64,000 nt of DNA from contig NZ_JACOPX010000014.1 of the NCBI RefSeq assembly GCF_015461835.1, positions 62,001 to 126,000 of the forward strand. The letters run 5' to 3'. The notes beneath the pieces are model-generated. The model was not told the DNA's origin. It ran no database searches and was given only the letters and a program-made list of their open reading frames with translations. This document shows, piece after piece, positions 18,348-26,290 of this stretch (within the stretch, counting starts at the first letter, position 1; every line of letters starts with the position of its first letter). The stretch is from Pseudomonas neuropathica (lineage in GTDB: Bacteria > Pseudomonadota > Gammaproteobacteria > Pseudomonadales > Pseudomonadaceae). Both the position numbers and the translations under genes were made by a program.

Positions 18348-18374
18348 GGAATAAACCCGGACGAGGCGCGTCTT
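18348..18374 (+). promoter_or_regulatory. Candidate ECF promoter for the peroxidase operon
   Basis: GGAATAA (18348-18354), 14-nt spacer, CGTCTT (18369-18374). This is the same arrangement, with the same spacer length, as the divergent sigma-gene promoter. It lies 42 nt before the peroxidase ATG. Confidence 0.7.
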
Positions 18375-18416
18375 GCTGATTCTTCCTACTTGTGGCCATT
18401 GGCCCTGGAGTCCTTC

Positions 18417-19523
18417 ATGGTTGATCGCACCTCACCCAACGCTTCACCGCCCGGCGGGCCCCAGCGCCCGCCACTGAGTGCCGCGAGCCTGATATTGCGT
18501 CTGGGCGGCATTGCCGTGGTAGTCGCTGCGGTGGCCGGGGCGTTTGCCTACGTTCACGGTAACTTCGACCCACAGCGACTGACGCCAAAGGCGCTGGTCG
18601 ATGTGCTGGAGAAGAACAATGGCGTGCATCCCGGGTTTCGTCGTAATCACGCCAAAGGCGTGTGCGTGATCGGGCATTTCGAAAGCAGTGGTGAGGCACG
18701 GGTATTCTCCACTGCGCAGGTGTTCAACGAGCCGCAGACTCCAGTGGTCGGGCGCTTTGCGCTGCCGGCGGGCAATCCCTATGCACCGGACAGCAGCGTG
18801 CCGATTCGCAGTCTGGCGTTGCGGTTCACCCAGGCCAACGGGCAGCAGTGGCGCACCGGGATGAACAGCATGCCGGTGTTCCCGGTCGGCACGCCTGAGG
18901 CGTTTTATCAATTGCAGCAGGCGCAGTCACCGGACCCGGCCACCGGCAAACCTGATCCGGCGAAGGTTCCGGCGTTCTTCGCCTCCCACCCGGAAACCGT
19001 GCCGTTTTTGACCTGGGTGAAGACAGCCAAACCGTCGGCCAGTTATGCCACCGAAACCTATAACAGCGTCAACGCGTTTTATCTGGTCGACGCCAGCGGT
19101 AAAAAACAGGCCGTGCGCTGGAGCATGACACCGTTGGCGCGCGATGCTGCGGGCGCCAGTGCGCCTGAGGGCGGCGACTTTCTCGAGAAAGATCTGGTGC
19201 AACGGTTGTCGTCTGCACCGCTGCGGTTTCAGTTGAATATCACTCTGGCCAATCCCGAGGATCCGGTGAACGACGCCAGCAAGACCTGGCCCGAGGGGCG
19301 CAAAGTGTTGAACGCCGGTACGCTGGTGCTGGAGAAGACCCAGCCGCAATTGAGCGGCGAATGCCGGGACATCAACTATGACCCGCTGGTGCTGCCGGCC
19401 GGTATTCAAGGTTCCGGCGACCCGTTGCTCGCCGCCCGTTCCGCTGGTTACGCCAATTCCTATCTGCGTCGCACCAGCGAAGTCAGCCAGTTGCCCGCTG
19501 CCAAACAGGAGGCTCGTCCATGA
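18417..19523 (+). CDS. Catalase-family peroxidase (SrpA-like)
   Basis: A 368-residue haem protein of the small catalase-related family. A membrane anchor or signal lies at about residues 29-50 (LILRLGGIAVVVAAVAGAFAYVHG). The distal histidine is in GFRRNHAKGVCVIGHFE, followed by the catalase-fold barrel (RSLALRFTQANGQQWRTGMNSMPVFPV). The C-terminal SAGYANSYLRR probably holds the haem-ligand tyrosine. The chosen ATG at 18417 keeps an N-terminus normal for the family; upstream residues look spurious. It overlaps the cytochrome b561 gene by 4 nt. Probably a periplasmic or membrane-bound peroxidase fed with electrons by the cytochrome; the electron route is inferred. Confidence 0.9.
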   Translation: MVDRTSPNASPPGGPQRPPLSAASLILRLGGIAVVVAAVAGAFAYVHGNFDPQRLTPKALVDVLEKNNGVHPGFRRNHAKGVCVIGHFESSGEARVFSTAQVFNEPQTPVVGRFALPAGNPYAPDSSVPIRSLALRFTQANGQQWRTGMNSMPVFPVGTPEAFYQLQQAQSPDPATGKPDPAKVPAFFASHPETVPFLTWVKTAKPSASYATETYNSVNAFYLVDASGKKQAVRWSMTPLARDAAGASAPEGGDFLEKDLVQRLSSAPLRFQLNITLANPEDPVNDASKTWPEGRKVLNAGTLVLEKTQPQLSGECRDINYDPLVLPAGIQGSGDPLLAARSAGYANSYLRRTSEVSQLPAAKQEARP

Positions 19524-20065
19524 GCACTCAACCGACGCATTTCGCCCTGTTGGCGCGGCTGCTGCACTGGCTGATGGCGCTGATGATCATCGCCATGCTG
19601 TTTATCGGCGCCGGCATGGTCACCTCGGTGTCCGAGCGGCATGAATGGCTGATCCATCTGCACAAACCGCTGGGCATTGCGATTCTGGCGCTGGTGATCG
19701 TGCGTTTGCTGGTGCGGCTCACCACGCGCCAGCCACCGTTGCCCGCCGATCTGCCGGGCTGGCAAGTACTGGCGGCCAAGGCGTCCCATCTGCTGCTTTA
19801 CGCGTTGATGCTGGTGTTGCCGTTGCTCGGTTGGGCGATGATCAGCGCTTCGGGTGAGCCGGTGATGCTCAGCACAACGCTGCAGTTACCAGCGATCGTT
19901 CCGGCCGATGCGCAGTTGTTCGCGTTATTGCGCAAGGCGCACGGTTATCTGGCCTATCTGTTGTTCCTGACGGTGCTGCTGCACTTGGCGGCGGCGCTGT
20001 TTCATGGCTGGATCCGCCGCGACGAGGTGCTCGACAGCATGTTGCGTGGTCGCGATCGCAGCTAA
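19520..20065 (+). CDS. Cytochrome b561, four-helix membrane protein
   Basis: A 181-residue integral membrane di-haem cytochrome. Candidate haem-ligand histidines lie in LLHWLMAL, HLHKPLG, KASHLLLYAL and the last helix (HGYLAYLLFLTVLLHLAAALFH). Length and pattern match the CybB/YceJ family that passes electrons from quinol. Coupling by ATGA overlap to the catalase-like peroxidase, and a shared ECF promoter, suggest that the two work as a peroxide-reducing pair. Confidence 0.92.
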   Translation: MSTQPTHFALLARLLHWLMALMIIAMLFIGAGMVTSVSERHEWLIHLHKPLGIAILALVIVRLLVRLTTRQPPLPADLPGWQVLAAKASHLLLYALMLVLPLLGWAMISASGEPVMLSTTLQLPAIVPADAQLFALLRKAHGYLAYLLFLTVLLHLAAALFHGWIRRDEVLDSMLRGRDRS

Positions 20066-20561
20066 CCCGTTTGCGTGGCGCATCGCAGCGATGCGCCATG
20101 TTTCAGGGTCAGCCACCAGTACGCCAGCGCCACTACGTTGATGCCGGCGCCGAGCAGGCACACGCCGATCCAGCCGGCCCTCGCGTACATCGCGGTCGAG
20201 CCGCGGCATAAGCTACCAAGACCTGCGTCACTACCGCGAGCAGCCCTGTCAAGGTCATGCCAAGCAGCAGCCACGCACTGTTGGGCGCCAGCGCGATCAT
20301 CAACAGCGCCGCTGCCGACAGCAGGGTTTGAGTAACGATTAATCGGCGCCGATTGAGCAGATCACCGAGAGGGACCAATAGCACCAGTCCGATGCCGTAG
20401 CCGATTTGCGTCAGGGTGATGACGATGCCGATGGTCGCCGGCGACATCGCAAACGCCTCGGCCATCGCGTCCAGCAATGGCTGGGCGTAATACACATTGC
20501 CCACGGCCAGACCGCAGGCCACGGAGAAAAGCAAAACGGCACTGCTCTTTAGAGGTTTCAT
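20062..20561 (-). pseudogene. MFS transporter remnant with internal deletion
   Basis: The first about 128 residues from the ATG at 20561 (MKPLKSSAVLLFSVACGLAVGNVYYAQPLLDAMAEAF...VTQVLVAYAA) are a normal MFS N-terminus. The reading frame then runs into non-MFS sequence and stops at 20133. In another frame a typical MFS C-terminus appears (RAGWIGVCLLGAGINVVALAYWWLTLKHG), ending at 20062. About two thirds of a roughly 390-residue transporter is missing. The best reading is an internal deletion around 20180-20200 that also shifted the frame. Its stop overlaps the end of the convergent cytochrome gene. Confidence 0.8.
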
Positions 20562-20662
20562 TTCCCGCATCCTTTTAGGTTTCAAAATAAAACCTTGAGC
20601 GCGGTATTGATTCAGGTTTTATTTTGCAACCTGATTGCGCGAGATGGCGAATGGCGGAAAGC

Positions 20663-20691
20663 AAAAGATCGCAGACAAGCTGCGATCTTTT
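20663..20691 (-). terminator. Rho-independent terminator, probably bidirectional
   Basis: A perfect 12-bp stem (AAAAGATCGCAG / CTGCGATCTTTT) with a 5-nt loop, T-rich on both strands. It lies 18 nt past the stop codon of the minus-strand carboxypeptidase and upstream of the MFS remnant. Confidence 0.8.
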
Positions 20692-20709
20692 ACCGAACAG
20701 AGGAGGGGA

Positions 20710-21861
20710 TCAGCGCAAGGTATCAACCATGTCAGCGATGGTCGTCAGCACGTCTTTACCCAACTGTTTGGAGCGTTTACCCGACCAGCCGGTGACGTTG
20801 TCGGGATGGTCGTCGTGATCCTTGAACGGCATTTCCAGCGTCAGCGACAGGCAGTCGTATTTCTGGCCGACGCTGTTGCACGCGAGGGTCATGTTGGCCT
20901 GGCCCGGTTCGTCGCGGGTGTAGCCGTACTTGGTCTGGAAATCTTTGGTGGTGTGTTTCAGGTGATTGCGGAAATGCTCTTCGAGCTTCTCGATACGCGG
21001 CGTGTAGCCCGGATTGCCTTCGCAGCCAGCGGTGAATACGTGAGGAATGGTTTCATCGCCATGGGCGTCCAGGAACAGATCGACACCGTACTTTTCCATT
21101 TGCTGCTGGACGAAGAGCACCTCGGGACTGATCTCCTGGCTGGCGTTCTGCCAGGCCCGGTTCAAATCCTGGCCCATGGCGTTGGTGCGCAGATGGCCAT
21201 GGAACGCGCCGTCCGGATTCATATTCGGCACCAGGTACAGATCAGCATTGGCGAGCAGCTTGTTCAGCACCGGATCATCGTGCCTTTCGAGGCGCTCGAT
21301 CACGCCTTCCATGAACCATTCGGCCATGTGCTCGCCGGGATGTTGCTGAGCGATGATCCAGATCTTGCGCTGGCCTTCAGCGCCAGTGCCTTTGCGCAGC
21401 AATTGAATGTCGCGACCTTCGACACTTTTACCGGTCGCCAGTAATTCGGTGCCGGCCTTGCTCAGCGCCTGCTCGATCAGCCAGTCGTGACGGCCACGGC
21501 TATAGGGTTCGAAGTAGGCGAACCAGGCATGGGTCTGCGTGGCCTCGAGGCAAAAGCGCAGGCAGTCGCCCTCGTAAATAGTCGGCACGCGGAACCAGTT
21601 GACGTGATCGTAGGACGCGACGGCCTGATAACCGGGCCAGCCCTTGCTGTACGTGGATTGGCTGGCATTGTTCAGGCGGAACCAGTGTTCCTGGCCGACA
21701 TGCAGGCCGCTGGCCTTGAAGTGAAACCACTGGAAATGCGCGCTGCAAGTATCCGGACGAATGGCCAGAACCGGATTGAGTGGATTGCTGATGTCGATGA
21801 CTTGGATGTTGCCGCTGTCGAAGTTGGCGCTGATGTCGAACGAAGATTTGGCCACGGTCAT
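20710..21861 (-). CDS. M14 zinc carboxypeptidase, cytosolic CCP/AGBL-like
   Basis: A 383-residue protein without a signal peptide. An N-terminal beta domain (residues 1-120, FDISANFDSGNIQVIDIS... and HVNWFRVPTIYEGDCLRFCLEATQTHAWFAYFEPYSR) precedes the peptidase domain, the layout of cytosolic carboxypeptidases. Zinc ligands are visible as H174 and E177 in QQHPGEHMAEW and H267 in DLFLDAHGDE. The catalytic glutamate is E343 in LTLEMPFKD, and MGQDLNRAW contains the substrate-carboxylate arginine. The ATG at 21861 fits the family; the upstream extension is unlikely. In eukaryotes relatives trim glutamates from tubulin; the bacterial substrate is unknown. Confidence 0.92.
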   Translation of the reverse strand: MTVAKSSFDISANFDSGNIQVIDISNPLNPVLAIRPDTCSAHFQWFHFKASGLHVGQEHWFRLNNASQSTYSKGWPGYQAVASYDHVNWFRVPTIYEGDCLRFCLEATQTHAWFAYFEPYSRGRHDWLIEQALSKAGTELLATGKSVEGRDIQLLRKGTGAEGQRKIWIIAQQHPGEHMAEWFMEGVIERLERHDDPVLNKLLANADLYLVPNMNPDGAFHGHLRTNAMGQDLNRAWQNASQEISPEVLFVQQQMEKYGVDLFLDAHGDETIPHVFTAGCEGNPGYTPRIEKLEEHFRNHLKHTTKDFQTKYGYTRDEPGQANMTLACNSVGQKYDCLSLTLEMPFKDHDDHPDNVTGWSGKRSKQLGKDVLTTIADMVDTLR

Positions 21862-22140
21862 AATCGATTCCTGAATATGATTTTTATGGCCGTTACTGTA
21901 CACGCAGGCAGGGCTGAAACCGAGGGGAATTGCGGTGTGTGGCGGGGGGGCGTCCTCCATGACGCGCAAGCAGCTTAGAGACTGTGCGATTGATTCTCAA
22001 GTGCTAATTGGCATTAGTTTGCCCCAATGTGGCCGGGCTTCGCTTGCCAACCAATATTCTTTTGATATTATCCGCGCCATCGAATTTGCAGCACCTAAAA
22101 GACTTCATTAGCCTGAAGCCATAAGCCTGAAAAACGGGCA

Positions 22141-22252
22141 AAAAAAAGACCCGGCAAAAAGCCGGGTCAAAAACCGTGATTAGCCTGATGAGGAGATAGT
22201 CCAGAAGACCGACCTAAGGTCTCTGGTCCATCGACTGATCTCGCGACCAGCT
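22141..22252 (-). ncRNA. prrF: PrrF-type iron-responsive small RNA
   Basis: On the minus strand from about 22252 the sequence begins GCTGGTCGCGAGATCAG. It contains the conserved antisense core TATCTCCTCATCAGGCTAAT and ends in the terminator GACCCGGC-TTTTT-GCCGGGTC (22168-22148) followed by seven T. This matches PrrF1/PrrF2 of Pseudomonas from memory and the length (about 112 nt) agrees. PrrF is made under iron starvation, when Fur leaves its promoter, and with Hfq blocks mRNAs of iron-rich proteins such as sodB and TCA-cycle enzymes. A Fur box lies directly upstream. Which prrF copy this is cannot be told from the window. Confidence 0.93.
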
Positions 22253-22255
22253 GCA

Positions 22256-22274
22256 TGCAATAATAATCATTATC
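22256..22274 (-). promoter_or_regulatory. Fur box over the prrF promoter
   Basis: The 19 nt at 22256-22274 match the consensus GATAATGATAATCATTATC at 15 of 19 positions. The site ends just 4 nt before the predicted RNA start, so iron-loaded Fur would cover the -10 region. Confidence 0.88.
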
Positions 22275-22343
22275 ATTTGCAAGTCAAATGTTTTTACCTG
22301 CTCGATTGGAAAATTCTTTCCCGTCCGCCTGCACTTCCGTTTC

Positions 22344-22682
22344 TCAGGCTTCATCGCCATCGAGTGAATGGTCGACCATCGCCCGCGCCATATCCACCAT
22401 ATGCACCACTGAAAATGCCAGATCGCGACTCGCGCCTTGCAGGTTTTCGGCTGCCTTGAACGCCGTGGCTGCCGCGCAGCGCAACAGGTCCGAAGCATGC
22501 ACCAGGGCTTCCTCGCCACTGAGATGGCGCCTGACATCGAAAAAACGCTCGTCGACCTCAGGTTCTGACACAGCTGGTTTCAAGTAATAGTCCAGCGCTC
22601 GTTGCGCCGCCGCATTGCCTTGGGGCGAGGTGAAGGTGGTGTCCATTTGCAGATCGGGCAAGTCTTTGCTGCTGATATTCAT
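22344..22682 (-). CDS. Small conserved Pseudomonas protein (DUF3077/DUF6124-like)
   Basis: A 112-residue soluble protein of unknown function. The segment FDVRRHLSGEEALVHASDLLRCAAATAFKAAENLQGASRDLAFSVVHMVDMARAMVDHSLD is the pattern I associate with a family of short Pseudomonas proteins (DUF3077, now DUF6124). It has no signal peptide or membrane helix and is mostly helical. It precedes PrrF on the same strand but the Fur promoter lies between them, so they need not be co-transcribed. Confidence 0.75.
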   Translation of the reverse strand: MNISSKDLPDLQMDTTFTSPQGNAAAQRALDYYLKPAVSEPEVDERFFDVRRHLSGEEALVHASDLLRCAAATAFKAAENLQGASRDLAFSVVHMVDMARAMVDHSLDGDEA

Positions 22683-22812
22683 GATGAGGGGGCACTCCTT
22701 GGTCGATTGAAAATCCGTGCCTTCAGGATAGTACTCTGTGTAGTTGTGACGAGAATTTAAATACTACAATATGTGTTTTGCTGGCCGAAGGCGTCCACGT
22801 AAGGTGCTGCAC

Positions 22813-23472
22813 ATGGATAAATGGATTGAGTTGGTCAAGGCCAAGATGAGTGAACTCAAAATCACTCAAACAGAGCTCGGAGAGCGCGTCGGCATGTCCC
22901 AAGGCGGGATCGGCCATTGGCTGAACAAGCGTCGCGAACCCGGTATCACTGAAATGAACCGGGTGCTGCAAGCGCTGGGCATGGATTTCCTCGAGGTGGT
23001 GCTGGTGATCCGTGAACCGCAACCAACGCCTGAGGACGAGATGCCGCTGGCGCAGAAGTACAACCCGTACTTCCGTTACCCGGTCAGCGATTGGCAGACG
23101 ACGTGCGAAGTGCGTGAAAGCGATCCGGCGTCCTACGACAAGGCAGCAGGCAAGCAGCGCTTCGAGTTGACGGATTACCACGCGCGCGGCCCGGCGTTCT
23201 GGTTGACGGTGACGGGAGATTCAATGACCGCACCCAGTGGCCAGAGCATTGCCGAAGGCATGCTGATTCTGGTCGACCCGGCCGCCGAAGCGCTGCCCGG
23301 TAAACTGGTGATCGCCCAGTGGCCCGAGAGTACAGAGGCGATTTTTCGCAAACTCGACGAAGAGGGCGGCCAGCGTTACCTGGTGCCGCTCAATCCGACG
23401 TGGCCGAAAGCCCTGCTGACCGATGAGTGTCGAATCATCGGTGTTGTGGTGCAGGCAACGGCGCGTTACTAG
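22813..23472 (+). CDS. XRE/S24 (LexA-CI-like) repressor
   Basis: A 219-residue regulator. Residues 1-65 hold an XRE-type helix-turn-helix (KITQTELGERVGMSQGGIGHWLNKRREPGITEMNRVLQALG). Residues 120-215 form a peptidase S24 domain, with nucleophile Ser in TGDSMTAPSGQSI and a candidate Lys general base in EAIFRKLDEE. The usual Ala-Gly cleavage site is not obvious; HARGPAFW lies where it is expected, so self-cleavage is uncertain. The ATG at 22813 was chosen over an upstream start that adds Arg-rich sequence. No prophage or pyocin genes are near. Phage-type origin is possible; its target is unknown. Confidence 0.87.
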   Translation: MDKWIELVKAKMSELKITQTELGERVGMSQGGIGHWLNKRREPGITEMNRVLQALGMDFLEVVLVIREPQPTPEDEMPLAQKYNPYFRYPVSDWQTTCEVRESDPASYDKAAGKQRFELTDYHARGPAFWLTVTGDSMTAPSGQSIAEGMLILVDPAAEALPGKLVIAQWPESTEAIFRKLDEEGGQRYLVPLNPTWPKALLTDECRIIGVVVQATARY

Positions 23473-23512
23473 TCAGATCGATCCTCGCCAGGCGCAGGAT
23501 CGATCCTCACGT

Positions 23513-25462
23513 TCATACTTCTTCCAGCTCAACCAAAGCGCTGCCTTCGCCAACCATTTCACCTTCCTGGCAATACAGCGCTTTGATCACCCCGGCATGC
23601 GGCGCGCGGATGCTGTGTTCCATCTTCATCGCTTCCAGCACCACCAGTTGCGCACCGGCCTCAACCGATTGCCCGGCCTCCACCAACACGCGGACAATGC
23701 TGCCGTTCATCGGCGCGGTCAGGCCGCCCTGATGACTGTGGCTGGCTTCGACGGCGCTGATCGGATCGTATGTCTCGATACGGCGCAACTCGCCTTCCCA
23801 TTGCAGGTACAGCGCATCGCCCTGGCGAATCGCACGCAACGTACGACGAACGCCTTCGTGCTCGACGATAAGTGCTTCGCCGGACAGTCTGGCGTGGTCG
23901 GCAGCATTCAGCGTCAAGGCGCGATCCTGCCCCTCGCAACTCAAATGCAGGGTGATTTCCGGCGGCAGCCCAGCACGCAAACCGCTATTGACTGACCAAG
24001 GCGAAGCAGGGTCATCCTGGCGTGCGAGTTGTGGCAGGCTCTGCGCCACCGCTTGAGCCGCCGCCGCCCAGAACGCATCGCTCAGCGTGCCCGGTGCAGG
24101 CAGCAATTGCTCCTGGTAACGCGGAATAAACCCGGTATCCAGTTCCGCCGCCGCGAACGCCGGGTGCGCAATGATCCGCCGCAAGAAGTTGATGTTGGTT
24201 TTCAAACCGCCAATCGCAAACTCGTCGAGCATGCTCAACAAGCGCAATCGAGCCTGTTCACGATCCTCGCCCCAGGCAATCAGCTTGCCGAGCATCGGGT
24301 CGTAGAACGGCGAAATTTCATCGCCTTCTTCAACCCCGCTATCCACCCGGCGCCCTGGCCCTTCGGCCGATTCGCGATACAACGCCAGACGTCCGGTCGC
24401 CGGCAGGAAGTCATTCGCAGGATCCTCGGCGTACAAGCGCACTTCAATCGCATGGCCATTCAACGGCACTTGTTCCTGAGTGATCGGCAGTGCTTCACCA
24501 CGAGCGACGCGGATTTGCCAGGCGACCAGATCCAGGCCAGTGATGGCTTCTGTCACCGGGTGCTCGACCTGCAACCGCGTGTTCATCTCCATAAAGAAGA
24601 ATTCACCGCGCGCATCCAGCAGGAACTCCACCGTACCGGCGCCGACGTAACCGATCGCCTGTGCCGAACGCACCGCTGCTTCACCCATCGCCCGCCGCAG
24701 TTGCGTGGACAGACCGGGTGCCGGCGCTTCTTCGACGACTTTCTGATGGCGCCGTTGAATTGAGCAATCCCGTTCATTGAGGTACAGGCAGTTGCCATGC
24801 TGATCGGCGAACACCTGGATTTCCACGTGACGTGGCTTGAGCAAGTATTTCTCCACCAGCATGCGCGAATCGCCGAACGACGACTGCGCTTCACGCTGAG
24901 CCGATGCGAGGGCTTCGGCCAACTGGCTGACGTCCTCGACCACTTTCATGCCTTTGCCACCACCGCCGGCCGTGGCTTTGAGCAGCACTGGATAACCGAT
25001 GCGTTCGCAGGCATCGCGGAAGGTGTCGAGGTCCTGCGCTTCGCCGTGATAACCCGGCACCAGTGGCACACCGGCGGTTTCCATCAGCGCTTTGGCGGCG
25101 GACTTGCTGCCCATGGCATCGATGGCCGAGGCGGGCGGGCCGAGGAAAATCAGCCCGGCCGCTTCGATGGCACGAGCGAACCCGGCGTTTTCCGAGAGAA
25201 AACCGTAACCCGGATGAATCGCCTGCGCGCCACTGGCCTTGGCCGCTGCGATCAGTTTGTCGATTTGCAGATAACTGTCGGCGGCTTTGCTGCCGCCCAG
25301 GTCCACGCGAATATCCGCTTCCCGGCTGTGCCGCGCCTCACGGTCGGTGGCGCTGTGCACGGCGACCGTGGCCAGGCCCAAGGCTTTGGCGGTGCGCATC
25401 ACGCGGCAGGCGATTTCGCCACGGTTGGCCACCAGCAGGGTGGTGAGAACAGGTGCGCTCAT
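23513..25462 (-). CDS. liuD: Methylcrotonyl-CoA carboxylase, biotin-carrying alpha subunit
   Basis: A 649-residue protein: biotin carboxylase domain (LLVANRGEIACRVMRTAKALG at the start, ATP-grasp region with KATAGGGGKGMKVV and MEMNTRLQVEHPVTE), then a BT domain and a C-terminal biotinyl domain with EAMKMEHS (biotinylated Lys613). It carboxylates biotin with ATP and bicarbonate; the beta subunit LiuB transfers CO2 to 3-methylcrotonyl-CoA in leucine breakdown. The ATG at 25462 overlaps the liuC stop by 1 nt (TGATG); the TTG one codon earlier is a less likely start. Last gene of liuABCD. Confidence 0.96.
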   Translation of the reverse strand: MSAPVLTTLLVANRGEIACRVMRTAKALGLATVAVHSATDREARHSREADIRVDLGGSKAADSYLQIDKLIAAAKASGAQAIHPGYGFLSENAGFARAIEAAGLIFLGPPASAIDAMGSKSAAKALMETAGVPLVPGYHGEAQDLDTFRDACERIGYPVLLKATAGGGGKGMKVVEDVSQLAEALASAQREAQSSFGDSRMLVEKYLLKPRHVEIQVFADQHGNCLYLNERDCSIQRRHQKVVEEAPAPGLSTQLRRAMGEAAVRSAQAIGYVGAGTVEFLLDARGEFFFMEMNTRLQVEHPVTEAITGLDLVAWQIRVARGEALPITQEQVPLNGHAIEVRLYAEDPANDFLPATGRLALYRESAEGPGRRVDSGVEEGDEISPFYDPMLGKLIAWGEDREQARLRLLSMLDEFAIGGLKTNINFLRRIIAHPAFAAAELDTGFIPRYQEQLLPAPGTLSDAFWAAAAQAVAQSLPQLARQDDPASPWSVNSGLRAGLPPEITLHLSCEGQDRALTLNAADHARLSGEALIVEHEGVRRTLRAIRQGDALYLQWEGELRRIETYDPISAVEASHSHQGGLTAPMNGSIVRVLVEAGQSVEAGAQLVVLEAMKMEHSIRAPHAGVIKALYCQEGEMVGEGSALVELEEV

Positions 25463-26277
25463 CAACGCGGCTCCTTGGTGGTGGTTGCGGCTTGCCAGCT
25501 CGGCGGACGTTTTTGCAGAAAGGCGCGCAAGCCTTCCTGACCTTCAGGGCTGACGCGGATACGGGCGATGGCATTTTCGGTGTAGCGGCGCAGCGCCGGG
25601 GTCAGCGCGCCGTTACCGACTTCACGCAGCAAATCCTTGCTGGCACGCATGGCGGCGGGGCTGTTGAGCAGTAAATTGTTGATCCATTGTTCGACTTGCT
25701 GATCAAGTTCTGCCGCTGGATAGCTCTCGGACAATAAACCGATTTCCCGCGCACGTTGTCCGCCGAAACGCTCGGCGGTCAGCGCATATCGACGCGCAGC
25801 GCGTTCGCCGATGGCTTGCACCACGAACGGACTGATCACCGCCGGCGCCAGACCGATGCGCACTTCCGACAGGCAAAACTGCGCGTCATCGGCGCCAATC
25901 GCCATGTCACAGCAACTGATCAGCCCCAACGCGCCACCGAACGCCGCGCCTTGCACCACGGCCACTGTGGGGATCTTCAGCTTAGCGAGGTTGTACATCA
26001 GCTCTGCCAGTTCACGGGCGTCGTCGAGGTTGGTGTGGTAATCGAGTTCGGCCGATTGCTGCATCCACGCCAGATCAGCACCGGCACTGAAGTGCTTGCC
26101 ACGACCACGCACCAGCAGGAAACGCAGGCTGGCGTCGCTGGCGACTTTGTCCAGCGCGAGGATCAGCTCGCGGATCATCTCGGCGTTGAAGGCGTTGTTC
26201 TTTTCCGCGCGGTTGAGCCACAGTGTCGCGAAGCCGCGTGGGTCGCTTTGCAGTTCGAGGGTGTTGAAATCGCTCAT
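25462..26277 (-). CDS. liuC: 3-Methylglutaconyl-CoA hydratase
   Basis: A 271-residue enoyl-CoA hydratase/isomerase. The first oxyanion-hole segment is RGKHFSAGADLAWM and the second is VQGAAFGGALGLISCCDMAIG. The sequence AQFCLSEVRIGLAPAVISPFVV carries the conserved catalytic region. It hydrates 3-methylglutaconyl-CoA to HMG-CoA, the step between the carboxylase (LiuB/LiuD) and the lyase (LiuE). It sits between liuB (13 nt away) and liuD (1-nt overlap). Specificity is assigned from operon position. Confidence 0.94.
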   Translation of the reverse strand: MSDFNTLELQSDPRGFATLWLNRAEKNNAFNAEMIRELILALDKVASDASLRFLLVRGRGKHFSAGADLAWMQQSAELDYHTNLDDARELAELMYNLAKLKIPTVAVVQGAAFGGALGLISCCDMAIGADDAQFCLSEVRIGLAPAVISPFVVQAIGERAARRYALTAERFGGQRAREIGLLSESYPAAELDQQVEQWINNLLLNSPAAMRASKDLLREVGNGALTPALRRYTENAIARIRVSPEGQEGLRAFLQKRPPSWQAATTTKEPR

Positions 26278-26290
26278 GAGATTCTCCCGA

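Noticed and set aside
21986..22005. TGATTCTCA-type half of a Fur-like site upstream of the carboxypeptidase
   Set aside because: Only one half matches the consensus; the strong Fur box is at 22256, over the prrF promoter.
22813..23472. Edge of a prophage or pyocin cluster
   Set aside because: Apart from the S24 repressor no phage structural, lysis or integrase gene is nearby; flanking genes are ordinary chromosomal ones.
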